Below are positions 1 to 8,755 of a stretch of 36,073 nt of DNA, piece by piece. Each line of letters starts with the position of its first letter. Positions within the stretch are counted from its first letter, which is position 1. This stretch comes from Halonatronomonas sp964558325 (GTDB lineage Bacteria > Bacillota > Halanaerobiia > Halanaerobiales > Halarsenatibacteraceae). Made by a program: the position numbers and the translations under genes. Location: contig CAZLCX010000016.1 in assembly GCA_964558325.1 (NCBI GenBank), forward strand, positions 1-36,073, in the 5' to 3' direction. Under the pieces are notes generated by a model that ran no database searches, was not told the DNA's origin, and worked only from the letters and a program-made list of their open reading frames with translations.

Positions 1-59
1 GTATGGAGCACAAATAGTTTGTTTTATAGTTTTAAAATATCACAACAGGAGGGATTAGG

Positions 60-548
60 TTGAATACTAAAAAAATAACAAGAAGTGGCTTATTGATTGC
101 GTTGGGAATTATAATTCCATATTTTTTTCATATTTTCGGCATTTCCGGGCAGATATTTTTACCGATGCATTTTTCACCTTTATTAGGGGGGTTTTTAGTA
201 GGTCCATTATATGGTGCTGTAATTGGAGCAGTTCTTCCTTTATTTAATTCAATGATATCCGGCATGCCTCAGATGCCAATATTGGCTTTTATGGTCTTTG
301 AACTGGCGGTTTTTGGTCTGGTAGCCGGGGTACTTTATAAAAGGATGAATCTGTTTATTAGTTTAATTATTTCAATGTTAGCCGGGAGAGTAGTATATTT
401 TATATTTTTTGCTTTATTTATTGAATTCACCAACCCTTTTCTTTATATATTTGGAGGAATAGCTTCCAGTTTGCCAGGAGTTATTGGCCAGTTATTATTA
501 ATACCGGCGATTGTAACTGTCTTAGAATCTAAATATGGTAAAATATAA
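60..548 (+). CDS. ECF-type transporter substrate-capture (S) component, substrate unknown
   Basis: The 162-residue product is almost entirely hydrophobic, with about five or six membrane segments and a short basic N-terminus (MNTKKITRSG). This is the size and build of energy-coupling-factor S components (PanT/NiaX/BioY-like), which bind a vitamin or metal and dock on a shared EcfAAT energizing module. No EcfA or EcfT gene is nearby, so a group II arrangement with a shared module encoded elsewhere is likely. The start is TTG, chosen because GGAGGGA lies 7-12 bases upstream and the coding frame opens there. The 59 bases before it hold only this ribosome site as far as I can see. No residue pattern identifies the ligand. 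It could also be another small membrane protein of the same fold. Confidence 0.7.
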   Translation: MNTKKITRSGLLIALGIIIPYFFHIFGISGQIFLPMHFSPLLGGFLVGPLYGAVIGAVLPLFNSMISGMPQMPILAFMVFELAVFGLVAGVLYKRMNLFISLIISMLAGRVVYFIFFALFIEFTNPFLYIFGGIASSLPGVIGQLLLIPAIVTVLESKYGKI

Positions 549-638
549 TATAATTAGCTTAATTTGTTTTTAAACCATGAAGGTATTTTTTATTTTATAT
601 GGAAATATATCTTATAGAAACTTAAGGAGTTGATTTTA

Positions 639-3251
639 TTGACTGAAAGATTATTTCTTTTAGATGGACATAGTTTAGTTCATAGAGCATTTTATGCATT
701 ACCTTTACTAACAAATTCAGATGGAGAATTCACAAATGCAGCCTTTGGCTTTGCCAGAATGTTTTTTTCTTTAATGGATAATGAATCTCCTGACCTTTTA
801 TCTGTTGCCTTTGATCTCGAAGGTCCGACATTTAGACATGATGAATATGAAGAATATAAAGCAGGCCGGAAAAAAATGCCTGATGAGCTTAAACCACAAT
901 TTGATATAGTTAGAGATTTTTTAAAGGTTTTAAATGTTCCTATATTTGAAAAAGAAAGCTATGAAGCAGATGATTTAATCGGGACCCTTGCAAAACAGGC
1001 CTCAGATAATGGTTATGATGTTGTTATTGTCACCGGTGATAGAGATGCCCTGCAGTTAGTAGATGAAAATATAAGTGTGATGTATACCAGAAAAGGCATG
1101 AGTGACCTTGTAGTCTATGATCTTGAAAGAATTAGAGAAGACTATGAGTTAGAGCCAGAACAGCTAGTTGATATGAAAGGACTGATGGGTGATAGTTCAG
1201 ATAATATTCCTGGGGTACCAGGAATAGGAGAAAAAACAGCGACTAAATTGCTAAAAGAATTTAATGATATGGAAACTATTTTAAATAATATAGAAAAAGT
1301 TTCTGGTAAAAAACGGAAGGAAAACTTAAGAAAATATACTGAACAGGCAGTTATGAGCAAAAAGCTAGGAGAGATAGATACTGATGCCCCAATTGATTTT
1401 AATGAAGATAAATGTCGCTGGGGCGGATATGATGAAGGAGAGGTATATGAATTTTTATCTGAATTTGAATTTAACTCCCTTTTAAATAGATTTTCTTCAG
1501 ACCGTCAGGTATTAAATGAAGATAATTTTGAAATAAAAAAACTTTCTAATCAATCAGAAATATCAGCTTTTATAAATAAGGCTAAAGAGAAAAAGATAGT
1601 AAATTTAGCTGCTTATTTAGATGATTATGAAAAGCCTATGCAGAGTAGCGCTGAACTTATAGGAACAACTGATTCGGGAAATGTATATATTATTGATAAT
1701 ATAAATCAATTAGCAGAGCTTTTTGCTGACAATAAGATTAAATTTAATTTAATTCATGGAAAAGAAGCATTAATTTTATTAAGAAAACATGGATATAGTT
1801 TAGAAAATATTGCTTTTGATTTATTACTTGCCAAATATTTATTGAAACCTTCTGGTAAAGAACCAGAGTTAGCAGAAATACTTTCAGATGAATTAGAGGT
1901 GGAAGTAGCAGCTGATTTATCAGAGAAAGAATTAATTGCTTTAGCATTGGTTAATTTAGAAACGTTGAAAATCGGTCTTTTGAAATCCCTTAATGAAAAT
2001 GATTTACTTAAATTATTTAATGAGATTGAGTTACCCCTTCTGCATCCCCTGGCTGAAATGGAGTATAATGGAATTAAACTTGATTGTGATTACCTTTATA
2101 GCCTGTCAGATAAATGGGATGAAACTATAAATAATATAGTTGATAAAGCTCATGAACTTGCCGATGAAGAGTTTAATTTAAATTCTCCCAAGCAGGTAGG
2201 GGAAATCTTATTTGAAAAACTTGGCTTGCCTGTTATAAAAAGGACCAAAACAGGCTATTCTACCAGTATGTCTGTTTTAGAAAAGCTAGAAGATAAACAT
2301 CCTATCGTTCCGCTAATAACAGAATACAGGCACTGGTCTAAGTTAAAATCTACCTATTTAGATGCCTTGCCTCCACTGGTTAATCCTGAAACTGGAAGAA
2401 TCCATACAAGTTTTAATCAGATGGTTACATCTACAGGGAGATTAAGTAGTACAAACCCTAATCTCCAAAATATTCCTATTAGAAGTGAGGAAGGTCGTGA
2501 AATCAGAAAAGCCTTTGTTCCCGGCCAGGAAGATTGGTTATTGTTGGCTGCAGATTATTCCCAGATAGAACTTCGAGTTCTTGCAGAAATTAGTCAGGAT
2601 GAAAATCTGTTAAAGACTTATCAAGAATCAGGTGATATTCATACAGAAACAGCGAGTAAAATTTTCGAGGTTGAAAGAGATTCTGTCACAGGAAATATGA
2701 GAAGAAAGGCCAAAGTTATTAATTTTGGGATTGCTTATGGCATGAGTGCCTATCGACTGGCTGATGACCTCGATATTTCCAGGAAAGAGGCTGAAGAATA
2801 TATAAATAAATATTTTAATAGGTTTTCTGGCGTTAAAAAATATATGGATGAGATAGTAAAGGAAGCTAAAGCTAAAGGCTATGTTAGAACTCTTTTAAAC
2901 AGAATAAGATATATTCCAGAAATTAATAGTTCTAATTATCATCGAAGGTCATTTGCTGAAAGAACAGCTATAAATACTCCTATCCAGGGCACTGCCGCCG
3001 ATATCATGAAACTGGCTATGAATAGGGTTTATCAGGCCCTTAAATCAGAAGACTATCAGGCCAATCTTCTGCTTCAGGTTCATGATGAATTGGTTATAGA
3101 GCTGCCTGAATCTGAACTAAAACAGGTAGCCCTGCTGGTAAAAGAAGAAATGGAAGCTGCCTATGAGCTTGAGGTTCCGTTAATAGCAGATTTAGAAGTC
3201 GGGAAAAACTGGAAAGAAAAAGAAGAATACGAGGTTGATGATAATGCCTGA
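639..3251 (+). CDS. polA: DNA polymerase I
   Basis: This is a full-length family A DNA polymerase of 870 residues, for gap filling and Okazaki fragment maturation. The N-terminal 5'-3' exonuclease (FEN) domain spans about residues 1-290, with acidic signatures such as SYEADDLIGTLA and the helix-hairpin-helix stretch GVPGIGEKTA. The middle 3'-5' exonuclease-like domain (about 300-460) shows no recognisable DEDD acidic residues, so proofreading is probably lost, as in Bacillus enzymes. The polymerase domain carries motif A (AADYSQIELR), motif B (RRKAKVINFGIAYG) and motif C (QVHDEL). The start was set at TTG 639, because AAGGAG at 624-629 directly abuts the in-frame TTG at 630 but is 9 bases from 639. 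The last bases overlap mutM by 8 nt, which suggests a repair operon. Confidence 0.97.
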   Translation: MTERLFLLDGHSLVHRAFYALPLLTNSDGEFTNAAFGFARMFFSLMDNESPDLLSVAFDLEGPTFRHDEYEEYKAGRKKMPDELKPQFDIVRDFLKVLNVPIFEKESYEADDLIGTLAKQASDNGYDVVIVTGDRDALQLVDENISVMYTRKGMSDLVVYDLERIREDYELEPEQLVDMKGLMGDSSDNIPGVPGIGEKTATKLLKEFNDMETILNNIEKVSGKKRKENLRKYTEQAVMSKKLGEIDTDAPIDFNEDKCRWGGYDEGEVYEFLSEFEFNSLLNRFSSDRQVLNEDNFEIKKLSNQSEISAFINKAKEKKIVNLAAYLDDYEKPMQSSAELIGTTDSGNVYIIDNINQLAELFADNKIKFNLIHGKEALILLRKHGYSLENIAFDLLLAKYLLKPSGKEPELAEILSDELEVEVAADLSEKELIALALVNLETLKIGLLKSLNENDLLKLFNEIELPLLHPLAEMEYNGIKLDCDYLYSLSDKWDETINNIVDKAHELADEEFNLNSPKQVGEILFEKLGLPVIKRTKTGYSTSMSVLEKLEDKHPIVPLITEYRHWSKLKSTYLDALPPLVNPETGRIHTSFNQMVTSTGRLSSTNPNLQNIPIRSEEGREIRKAFVPGQEDWLLLAADYSQIELRVLAEISQDENLLKTYQESGDIHTETASKIFEVERDSVTGNMRRKAKVINFGIAYGMSAYRLADDLDISRKEAEEYINKYFNRFSGVKKYMDEIVKEAKAKGYVRTLLNRIRYIPEINSSNYHRRSFAERTAINTPIQGTAADIMKLAMNRVYQALKSEDYQANLLLQVHDELVIELPESELKQVALLVKEEMEAAYELEVPLIADLEVGKNWKEKEEYEVDDNA

Positions 3252-4071
3252 GTTACCAGAAGTTGAGACAATTGTTCAGGGCTTAAAGGCTCCTCTCTGC
3301 AACAGAAAAATAAATAATGTATTTGTAAGGGATGAAAGAATTGTTGGCCATCCTGATAATCTCAAGGATTTTAAAGATAAACTAGAAAACTATAAGATAA
3401 TCTCATTAGGTAGGAGAGGTAAATATATTCTTATTGAGATTTCCAGTGAGAAGTTGCTGGTAATTCATTTACGAATGACCGGGCAGTTATTAATTAAGGA
3501 TAGAGGAGAAGAAATAGCTAAACATACCCATATAATTTTGCAGCTGGATAATTTAACTGATCTTAGATTTAATAATGTCCGTAAATTTGGTAGAATGTAT
3601 TTAATAGATCCAGATAAGCCTGAACAGGCTGGGGGTCTTGCAAAGTTAGGTCCAGAGCCGTTAACTGAAGAATTTACTGTTGAAAAATTAAAGGAAATAA
3701 TCAAAGGAAGATCTACCTCAATTAAGAATATTTTGCTTAATCAACATTTAATTGCAGGAATAGGTAATATTTATTGTGATGAAGCCCTTTTTAGATCTGG
3801 AATTAGACCGGATCGTCCAGCTGATAAATTATCTGATCAGGAAATTGAAAAACTTCATCATGAAATTAACAATGTTATTGCAGCAGGGATTAAATTTAAT
3901 GGGACTACATTTAGTGATTATGTTAATGCCATGGGTGAAGAGGGTAGCTTTCAGAAAGAATTAATGGTTTATAATCGATCTGGTGAAAACTGTAATTATT
4001 GTGACTGTCAGATTGAAAAAGATAAAGTTGCTGGCCGATCATCTCATTATTGTCCTCACTGTCAGCAATAA
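3244..4071 (+). CDS. mutM: formamidopyrimidine-DNA glycosylase (Fpg)
   Basis: This bifunctional glycosylase/AP lyase removes 8-oxoguanine and formamidopyrimidines from DNA. The protein is 275 residues and begins MPELPEVET, so after Met removal Pro1 is the Schiff-base nucleophile and Glu2 the next catalytic residue. That fixes the start at ATG 3244 rather than in-frame codons just upstream. The loop lysine lies in GRRGKYILIE. The H2TH region contains LLNQHLIAGIGNIYCDE, and the C-terminal zinc finger has CNYC and CPHC pairs, ending CPHCQQ. It overlaps the end of polA by 8 nt and is followed 13 nt later by coaE, so the genes are likely cotranscribed and translationally coupled. Length and all catalytic signatures are normal for the family. 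Confidence 0.97.
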   Translation: MPELPEVETIVQGLKAPLCNRKINNVFVRDERIVGHPDNLKDFKDKLENYKIISLGRRGKYILIEISSEKLLVIHLRMTGQLLIKDRGEEIAKHTHIILQLDNLTDLRFNNVRKFGRMYLIDPDKPEQAGGLAKLGPEPLTEEFTVEKLKEIIKGRSTSIKNILLNQHLIAGIGNIYCDEALFRSGIRPDRPADKLSDQEIEKLHHEINNVIAAGIKFNGTTFSDYVNAMGEEGSFQKELMVYNRSGENCNYCDCQIEKDKVAGRSSHYCPHCQQ

Positions 4072-4084
4072 GGGGGTAATTTTT

Positions 4085-4681
4085 ATGGCTTTAGGGTTAA
4101 CTGGAGGAATTGCAACAGGTAAAACAACAGCGGCTAATATTTTAAGAGATCTTGGTGCTGATATAATCGACGCAGATAAAATTGCTCATAAAATCATGGA
4201 ACCAGAAGGGCCTGCTTATAGTGATGTTGTTCAGTTTTTTGGTAATAATATCCTGAATGAAGCTGGCAGCATAAATAGAAAAAAACTTGGTGAGATAGTT
4301 TTTAATAATTCAGAATTAAGACAAAAATTAGAGAAGATTACTCATCCAATTATTGTTAAAGAAATTGAAAAAAGGCTTAATAATAATCTTGATAATAATA
4401 AGGTAATTGTTGCTCCGTTATTATATGAAACTGGATTAGAAAGTTTAGTTGATCAGGTCTGGGTTATATATTGTAATCTTTCCACTCAAATAGAAAGATT
4501 AAAAAGCAGGGATAATTTAAATAGTTATGAAGCCAACCTCAGGATTGAAGCCCAGATGTCATTAGAAAAAAAGATTAAAAAAGCTGATTTAGCAATTGAA
4601 AATGAGGGTTCTATTGAAGAACTGGAAAATAAACTGAGAACTGCCTGGGAAAATTGGCAAAAGGGGGATAAAAATGAGTAA
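4085..4681 (+). CDS. coaE: dephospho-CoA kinase
   Basis: The product performs the last step of coenzyme A synthesis, phosphorylating the ribose 3'-OH of dephospho-CoA with ATP. The 198-residue protein opens MALGLTGGIATGKTT, with the P-loop GGIATGKT at residues 7-14. It then shows DADKIAHKI, typical of the substrate-binding region, and a VAPLLYETGLE segment corresponding to the conserved PLLFE motif. ATG 4085 was chosen because AAGGGGG at 4070-4076 is well spaced and the protein then starts like other CoaE proteins; the frame stays open further upstream inside mutM. The stop overlaps the mgsA start by 8 nt. The polA-mutM-coaE order is a common Firmicute arrangement. Confidence 0.95.
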   Translation: MALGLTGGIATGKTTAANILRDLGADIIDADKIAHKIMEPEGPAYSDVVQFFGNNILNEAGSINRKKLGEIVFNNSELRQKLEKITHPIIVKEIEKRLNNNLDNNKVIVAPLLYETGLESLVDQVWVIYCNLSTQIERLKSRDNLNSYEANLRIEAQMSLEKKIKKADLAIENEGSIEELENKLRTAWENWQKGDKNE

Positions 4682-5051
4682 TAGAGTAGCATTAATTGCC
4701 CATGATAAGAAAAAATCTATTCTTATTAAATTGACTAAAAAATATCGAGAAGAATTTTCTAAATGTAGTTTAATTGCAACTGGAACCACAGGAAGAAGAT
4801 TAATAGAAGAGACTGGCCTTGAGATAGAAAGAGTTAATTCAGGACCGCTTGGTGGCGATCAGATGATTGGTGCTGAAATAGCAAAAGAATTAATTGATGC
4901 AGTAATATTTTTGCGAGATCCATTAACTGCTCAGCCCCATGAACCTGATGTATCAGCTCTTTTAAGAGTCTGTGATGTTCATGATGTGCCCTTAGCTACT
5001 AACATTGCAAGTGCTGAATTACTTATAAATGCAATGCTGGTAGATGATTAA
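4674..5051 (+). CDS. mgsA: methylglyoxal synthase
   Basis: The enzyme converts dihydroxyacetone phosphate to methylglyoxal and phosphate, an overflow bypass of lower glycolysis when phosphate is short or sugar phosphates build up. The 125-residue protein is a single MGS-like domain. The phosphate-binding ATGTTGR loop is at residues 35-41. The segment SGPLGGDQMIGA carries the presumed catalytic Asp62, and DPLTAQPHEPDV carries the second conserved acidic site near residue 92. It overlaps coaE upstream and the family 5 binding protein downstream by 8 nt each, so it is embedded in one transcript. Its place beside coaE and DNA repair genes has no obvious metabolic logic, although the window also encodes maltodextrin catabolism that would feed glycolysis. 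Confidence 0.95.
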   Translation: MSNRVALIAHDKKKSILIKLTKKYREEFSKCSLIATGTTGRRLIEETGLEIERVNSGPLGGDQMIGAEIAKELIDAVIFLRDPLTAQPHEPDVSALLRVCDVHDVPLATNIASAELLINAMLVDD

Positions 5052-6393
5052 AATGATTTTTAAATCAGTTAATCTAAAAGATATTCTTATATTAATTTTT
5101 TTGATGATATTTTTAGTTCCTGGTACTGTTTTTTCCAGTCAAACTGAGATTAGCCAGGATATATATATATTCCCGATACCTGAAGAAAGTCTTGATCCTC
5201 ATATTACCTGGGAGCAGGGAAGAAGCCAGGTATTTACTTACTTGTATGATTCATTGTATAGTTATGATAGAAAGAATGATCAGTATCTACCAGATTTAGC
5301 ATCAGATATAATTAATGTTGAAAGAGATGGAGATTTATATAAAAATATTATTCCGATAAATATAGATAAAAAATTTGCTGATAGAAGCTACCTAACTCCA
5401 GAAGATGTAGAATATAGTATTTTAAGATTATTATTATTAGATTATCCAGGTAGTGGGTCTTCTTATTTTTGGAGATCAGTTTTTAATCAACCTGATTTAA
5501 GTTCATTTATTAAAGGAGTAGCAGGATATTCTAACCCTAAACATCTAAATTTCAAAGATGCAAGGAAAATATATCATCTTATTAAAGAAAGAATATTTAT
5601 TGACAGTGATAATCTGATCATTAAATCTGAAGAGCCGATAAATTTTATGATGTTATTATCAGATAGGGTTTCCTGGTCATCGATTATAAATAAAGATTAT
5701 ATGGTTGCTAATAACGATTGGGATGGAAATTCTGACACATGGCCATTATATTATCAAAGATCTCCTGAATCATCTCCTTTATATGACAATAACCTTGCTA
5801 CCTCAACTAAATGGAGGGTTCTAAAATGGAGGTCTGGAAAACATCTGACATTAGCAGAATCTACTGCCAGTGAATTCTGGTATCAGAAGATCGAATCATT
5901 AAAATTATTTTTTACTCCAGGGATTATAAGTTCTTTTGCAGGACCATTCATTAATGCTACTGTCAATAAAGCTCAGTTATTACCTGAGACAAGTTTTAAA
6001 GCAGATAGTAAACTGTTAGATAAATATTATAATAGATATACTATTTCAGCTGATAGTATTATATATCTGCTAAAAAATTTGCAGGAGGATAAAACGGATA
6101 CAAATTCAATAATCTATTATAAAAATAATGAAAACCATAAAAGATTAATAAATAAATTAGTCTCAAAGGAGGAGGGGTATAGTAGAGATGTAGTAGAGGT
6201 ACTAAACTGGAGTGATTATTATAACCGCTTATTAAATGGTGATTACAAATATGCTTTAGTTGAAAGGCTTGAACCCTTTTCAGAAGAATTAGGTTATTTA
6301 TATACAATTAAAGCTGAATTTGACTATCCTTTAGAGGCAAAAGAAATTTTAGATAAGCCAGAACGGATAATTTTTGAAAGAAAGGGAATTTGA
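5044..6393 (+). CDS. ABC transporter substrate-binding protein, peptide/nickel family 5 (divergent)
   Basis: The 449-residue protein has a basic N-terminus followed by a hydrophobic export signal (about residues 13-30, ending VPGTVFSSQ). There is no lipobox cysteine, so it should be a soluble periplasmic protein. Residues 45-130 match the SBP_bac_5 opening: a LDPH segment, a YDSLYSYD segment and FADRSYLTPEDVEYSI, the counterpart of the usual F-DGTPLTAEDV. The rest is divergent, and at 449 residues it is shorter than typical OppA/DppA (about 500-550), with a reduced C-terminal lobe. ATG 5044 overlaps mgsA by 8 nt; ATG 5053 is an alternative start. Two Opp-type ATPase genes follow after a promoter and leader, but no permease genes are present, so the transporter partners are uncertain. 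Confidence 0.75.
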   Translation: MIKMIFKSVNLKDILILIFLMIFLVPGTVFSSQTEISQDIYIFPIPEESLDPHITWEQGRSQVFTYLYDSLYSYDRKNDQYLPDLASDIINVERDGDLYKNIIPINIDKKFADRSYLTPEDVEYSILRLLLLDYPGSGSSYFWRSVFNQPDLSSFIKGVAGYSNPKHLNFKDARKIYHLIKERIFIDSDNLIIKSEEPINFMMLLSDRVSWSSIINKDYMVANNDWDGNSDTWPLYYQRSPESSPLYDNNLATSTKWRVLKWRSGKHLTLAESTASEFWYQKIESLKLFFTPGIISSFAGPFINATVNKAQLLPETSFKADSKLLDKYYNRYTISADSIIYLLKNLQEDKTDTNSIIYYKNNENHKRLINKLVSKEEGYSRDVVEVLNWSDYYNRLLNGDYKYALVERLEPFSEELGYLYTIKAEFDYPLEAKEILDKPERIIFERKGI

Positions 6394-6418
6394 CAGTCAT
6401 TGATATCTTGGGTATAAT
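6390..6418 (+). promoter_or_regulatory. consensus sigma-A promoter for the two Opp-type ATPase genes
   Basis: TTGACA at 6390-6395 and TATAAT at 6413-6418 are separated by exactly 17 bases, a perfect match to the vegetative consensus. The -35 box overlaps the TGA stop codon of the upstream binding-protein gene. Transcription would start near 6425, leaving an unusually long leader of about 230 bases before the first ATPase gene. The ATPases can therefore be expressed independently of the polA-mgsA transcript. Confidence 0.8.
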
Positions 6419-6548
6419 TTTAGTATCGGAAACTTTATTTAATTGTGAAGGAATTATGGATTATATCTAGAAGTATTATAATGGCCGGTAAAATTATATT
6501 GATTAGTTAAGCACTTATAATATTTATTTCTTGGAGATTTAATAACTT

Positions 6549-6578
6549 GGAGGAGAGAGGGAGGAGATAATGCCATAA
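6549..6578 (+). other. two-codon ORF (ATG CCA TAA) with strong ribosome site in the ATPase leader
   Basis: The leader between the promoter at 6390 and the first ATPase gene contains a purine-rich run with two overlapping Shine-Dalgarno-like sites (GGAGG at 6549 and 6560). It is followed five bases later by ATG CCA TAA at 6570-6578. Nothing else in the leader (about 6425-6657) looks coding, and I see no convincing terminator in it. Whether ribosomes use this minimal ORF is inference. Confidence 0.3.
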
Positions 6579-6657
6579 GTTTTAAATTTATTCAGAATAT
6601 TTAAAGGCTGTAAGAATGGACTACTTAAATCATTATTATTAAGGGTAGGTGAGTTTC

Positions 6658-7677
6658 TTGGAAAAACAAGACAATTTAATTGAGGTAAAAAATCTCAAAA
6701 CTCATTTCTTTACTGAAGAAGGTGTTGTCAAGGCTGTTGATGGAGTTGATTTTTCTATTAAGTCTGGCGAGACAGTAGGTATTGTAGGTGAGTCTGGTTG
6801 TGGCAAAAGTGTTACTTCTTTATCAATTATGAGGTTAGTTGAATCGCCTCCTGGCAGGATCGTTGATGGAGAGATTTTATTTAAAGGTAAAGATTTAACA
6901 AAAATAAGTGAAAAAGAAATGAGAAAGATTAGAGGTAACGAAATCTCTATGATTTTTCAGGAGCCTATGACTTCTTTAAACCCGGTTTATACTGTTGGAG
7001 ACCAGATAGTAGAAGCATTAGTTCTTCATAAAAAGATTTCAAAAAAGGAAGCCAAAAAACAGGCTGTTGAAATGTTAAAAAAGGTAGGAATACCTCTGCC
7101 AGAGCAGCGGGTAGATGAGTATCCACATCAGTTAAGTGGGGGGATGAGGCAGCGTGTTATGATTGCTATGGCTTTATCATGTGATCCTGAATTATTAATA
7201 GCTGATGAACCTACCACCGCACTGGATGTAACTATTCAGGCTCAGATATTAGACCTAATGAATGGACTTAAAGATGAGTTTGGAATGGCTATTATGATGA
7301 TTACTCATGATCTTGGAGTTATTGCTGAAGTATCAAATAGGATAGCAGTTATGTATGCAGGTAAAATAGTTGAATATGCTGAGGCAGAAGAATTATTTGC
7401 AAATCCATCTAATCCTTATACCTGGGGACTTTTAAAGTCTATTCCTTTATTACATAAGGATAAAGAAAAATTATTTGCCATACCAGGCAATGTTCCAAGT
7501 CCTTTAGATTTTCCAGATGGATGTAAGTTTAATTCTCGTTGTTTTATGGCTCAGGATAAATGTTTTGAAGAAGAACCCCCATTACTTGAGGTCAAAGAAG
7601 GTCATGTATCCCGTTGTTGGTTTATAGATAAATTAGAAGAACATAAAAAGCAGGTTCAGGAAGATGAATCCGCTTAA
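6658..7677 (+). CDS. Opp/Dpp-type ABC transporter ATPase (OppD-like)
   Basis: This is a peptide/nickel-type importer ATPase of 339 residues. It has Walker A (GESGCGKS), the Q-loop in IFQEPMTSLNP, the signature LSGGMRQRV and Walker B (LLIADEPTTALD). A C-terminal extension holds the family's cysteine-rich segment (DGCKFNSRC, then further Cys), which binds an iron-sulfur cluster in related proteins. TTG 6658 is preferred over GTG 6649 because AGGTGA at 6647-6652 then has a normal 5-base spacing; GTG 6649 lies inside that ribosome site. The next gene is its usual partner OppF. No OppB/OppC permease gene lies in this cluster, so it either serves permeases encoded elsewhere or the permeases were lost. 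Confidence 0.9.
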   Translation: MEKQDNLIEVKNLKTHFFTEEGVVKAVDGVDFSIKSGETVGIVGESGCGKSVTSLSIMRLVESPPGRIVDGEILFKGKDLTKISEKEMRKIRGNEISMIFQEPMTSLNPVYTVGDQIVEALVLHKKISKKEAKKQAVEMLKKVGIPLPEQRVDEYPHQLSGGMRQRVMIAMALSCDPELLIADEPTTALDVTIQAQILDLMNGLKDEFGMAIMMITHDLGVIAEVSNRIAVMYAGKIVEYAEAEELFANPSNPYTWGLLKSIPLLHKDKEKLFAIPGNVPSPLDFPDGCKFNSRCFMAQDKCFEEEPPLLEVKEGHVSRCWFIDKLEEHKKQVQEDESA

Positions 7678-7697
7678 ATTAGCTGGAGGTGAATGAT

Positions 7698-8699
7698 TTG
7701 GCAGTTGAAAATGAAAATCTGCTAGAAGTTAAAAACTTAAAAAAGTATTTCCCGGTTAAAGCCGGTGTTTTTCGTAGAACTGTTGGTCATGTAAAAGCGG
7801 TTGATGATGTGAGTTTCAATATAAAATCAGGTGAAACTTTAGGACTTGTAGGTGAATCAGGTTGCGGTAAATCTACCACAGGTAGAACGATTCTCCGTCT
7901 TTTGGAAGCGACTGAGGGAGAAGTTATATTTGATGGCAAAAATATTCATGAGTTAGATAAAAAAGAGATGAGAAGTGTTCGCCGTCAGATGCAGATAATC
8001 TTTCAGGATCCATATGCTTCATTGAACCCAAGAATGACTGTTGCTGATATTATTGGTGAGCCTATGGATATTCATAATCTCGCAAAAAATAAGCGGGAAA
8101 GAAATCAGAAAGTTGAAGAATTACTTGAAAGAGTAGGTTTACTTGCTGACCATATGAAAAGATATCCCCATGAATTTTCTGGGGGACAGCGTCAGAGAAT
8201 TGGTGTAGCTAGAGCATTAGCTGTTAATCCTCATTTAATAATCTGTGATGAACCTGTTTCAGCTCTTGATGTATCAATTCAGGCTCAGGTTATTAACCTA
8301 ATGCAGGATTTACAGGATGAATTTGATTTAACATATCTCTTTATTGCTCATGATTTAAGTGTCGTTAAGCATATAAGTGATAGAATAGCAGTAATGTATC
8401 TTGGGAAATTAGTTGAATTAGCTGATAAAAGGGAATTATTCGAAAATACTTTACACCCATATACCCGTTCATTATTATCGGCTATTCCTGTTGCAGACCC
8501 GACCTATAAAAAAGAGAGAATAATACTTGAAGGAGATGTACCAAGTCCTGTTGATCCACCTTCTGGTTGTAGATTCCATCCCCGTTGTCCAGAGGCTATT
8601 GATATCTGCAGTGAAGTTGAGCCAGAATTTAAAGATTATGGTGGCGGTCATATGTCAGCATGCCATGTAACTGATCAGGAGTATGAAGCAGTAAATTAA
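7698..8699 (+). CDS. Opp/Dpp-type ABC transporter ATPase (OppF-like)
   Basis: This second nucleotide-binding subunit pairs with the upstream OppD-like protein. The 333 residues include a long N-terminal strand with a GVFRRTVGHVKAVDD insert typical of OppF/DppF, Walker A (GESGCGKST), IFQDPYASLNPRMTV, signature FSGGQRQRIGVARAL, Walker B (LIICDEPVSALD) and the C-terminal cysteine motif GCRFHPRCP. TTG 7698 was chosen because GGAGGTGA at 7685-7692 ends five bases upstream; GTG 7689 is within that site. It is 20 nt downstream of the first ATPase and shares its promoter. A strong terminator follows, closing the transcript and facing the convergent hflX. Confidence 0.9.
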   Translation: MAVENENLLEVKNLKKYFPVKAGVFRRTVGHVKAVDDVSFNIKSGETLGLVGESGCGKSTTGRTILRLLEATEGEVIFDGKNIHELDKKEMRSVRRQMQIIFQDPYASLNPRMTVADIIGEPMDIHNLAKNKRERNQKVEELLERVGLLADHMKRYPHEFSGGQRQRIGVARALAVNPHLIICDEPVSALDVSIQAQVINLMQDLQDEFDLTYLFIAHDLSVVKHISDRIAVMYLGKLVELADKRELFENTLHPYTRSLLSAIPVADPTYKKERIILEGDVPSPVDPPSGCRFHPRCPEAIDICSEVEPEFKDYGGGHMSACHVTDQEYEAVN

Positions 8700-8724
8700 T
8701 AATTAAATTTAGATTTTAGATAGG

Positions 8725-8755
8725 AAAAGCCCTCTTTTTTAAGAGGGCTTTTTTA
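8725..8755. terminator. bidirectional intrinsic terminator between the OppF-like gene and hflX
   Basis: A perfect 12-bp stem (AAAAGCCCTCTT at 8725-8736, AAGAGGGCTTTT at 8741-8752) encloses a TTTT loop, with T runs on both sides. It can stop transcription from either direction. The hflX stop codon (complement of 8739-8741) lies in the loop and stem base. Confidence 0.92.

Noticed and set aside
630..641. polA starting at TTG 630.
   Set aside because: The ribosome site AAGGAG ends at 629 with no spacer; TTG 639 has normal spacing and gives the usual N-terminus.
6391..6393. Stop codon of the family 5 binding protein as a recoded codon or truncation point of a longer gene.
   Set aside because: The frame beyond it closes within a few codons and the stop is embedded in a consensus promoter; nothing downstream resembles a missing C-terminal lobe.
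6499..6521. A second promoter in the ATPase leader (TTGATT and TATAAT).
   Set aside because: The boxes are only 11 bases apart, too close for sigma-A.
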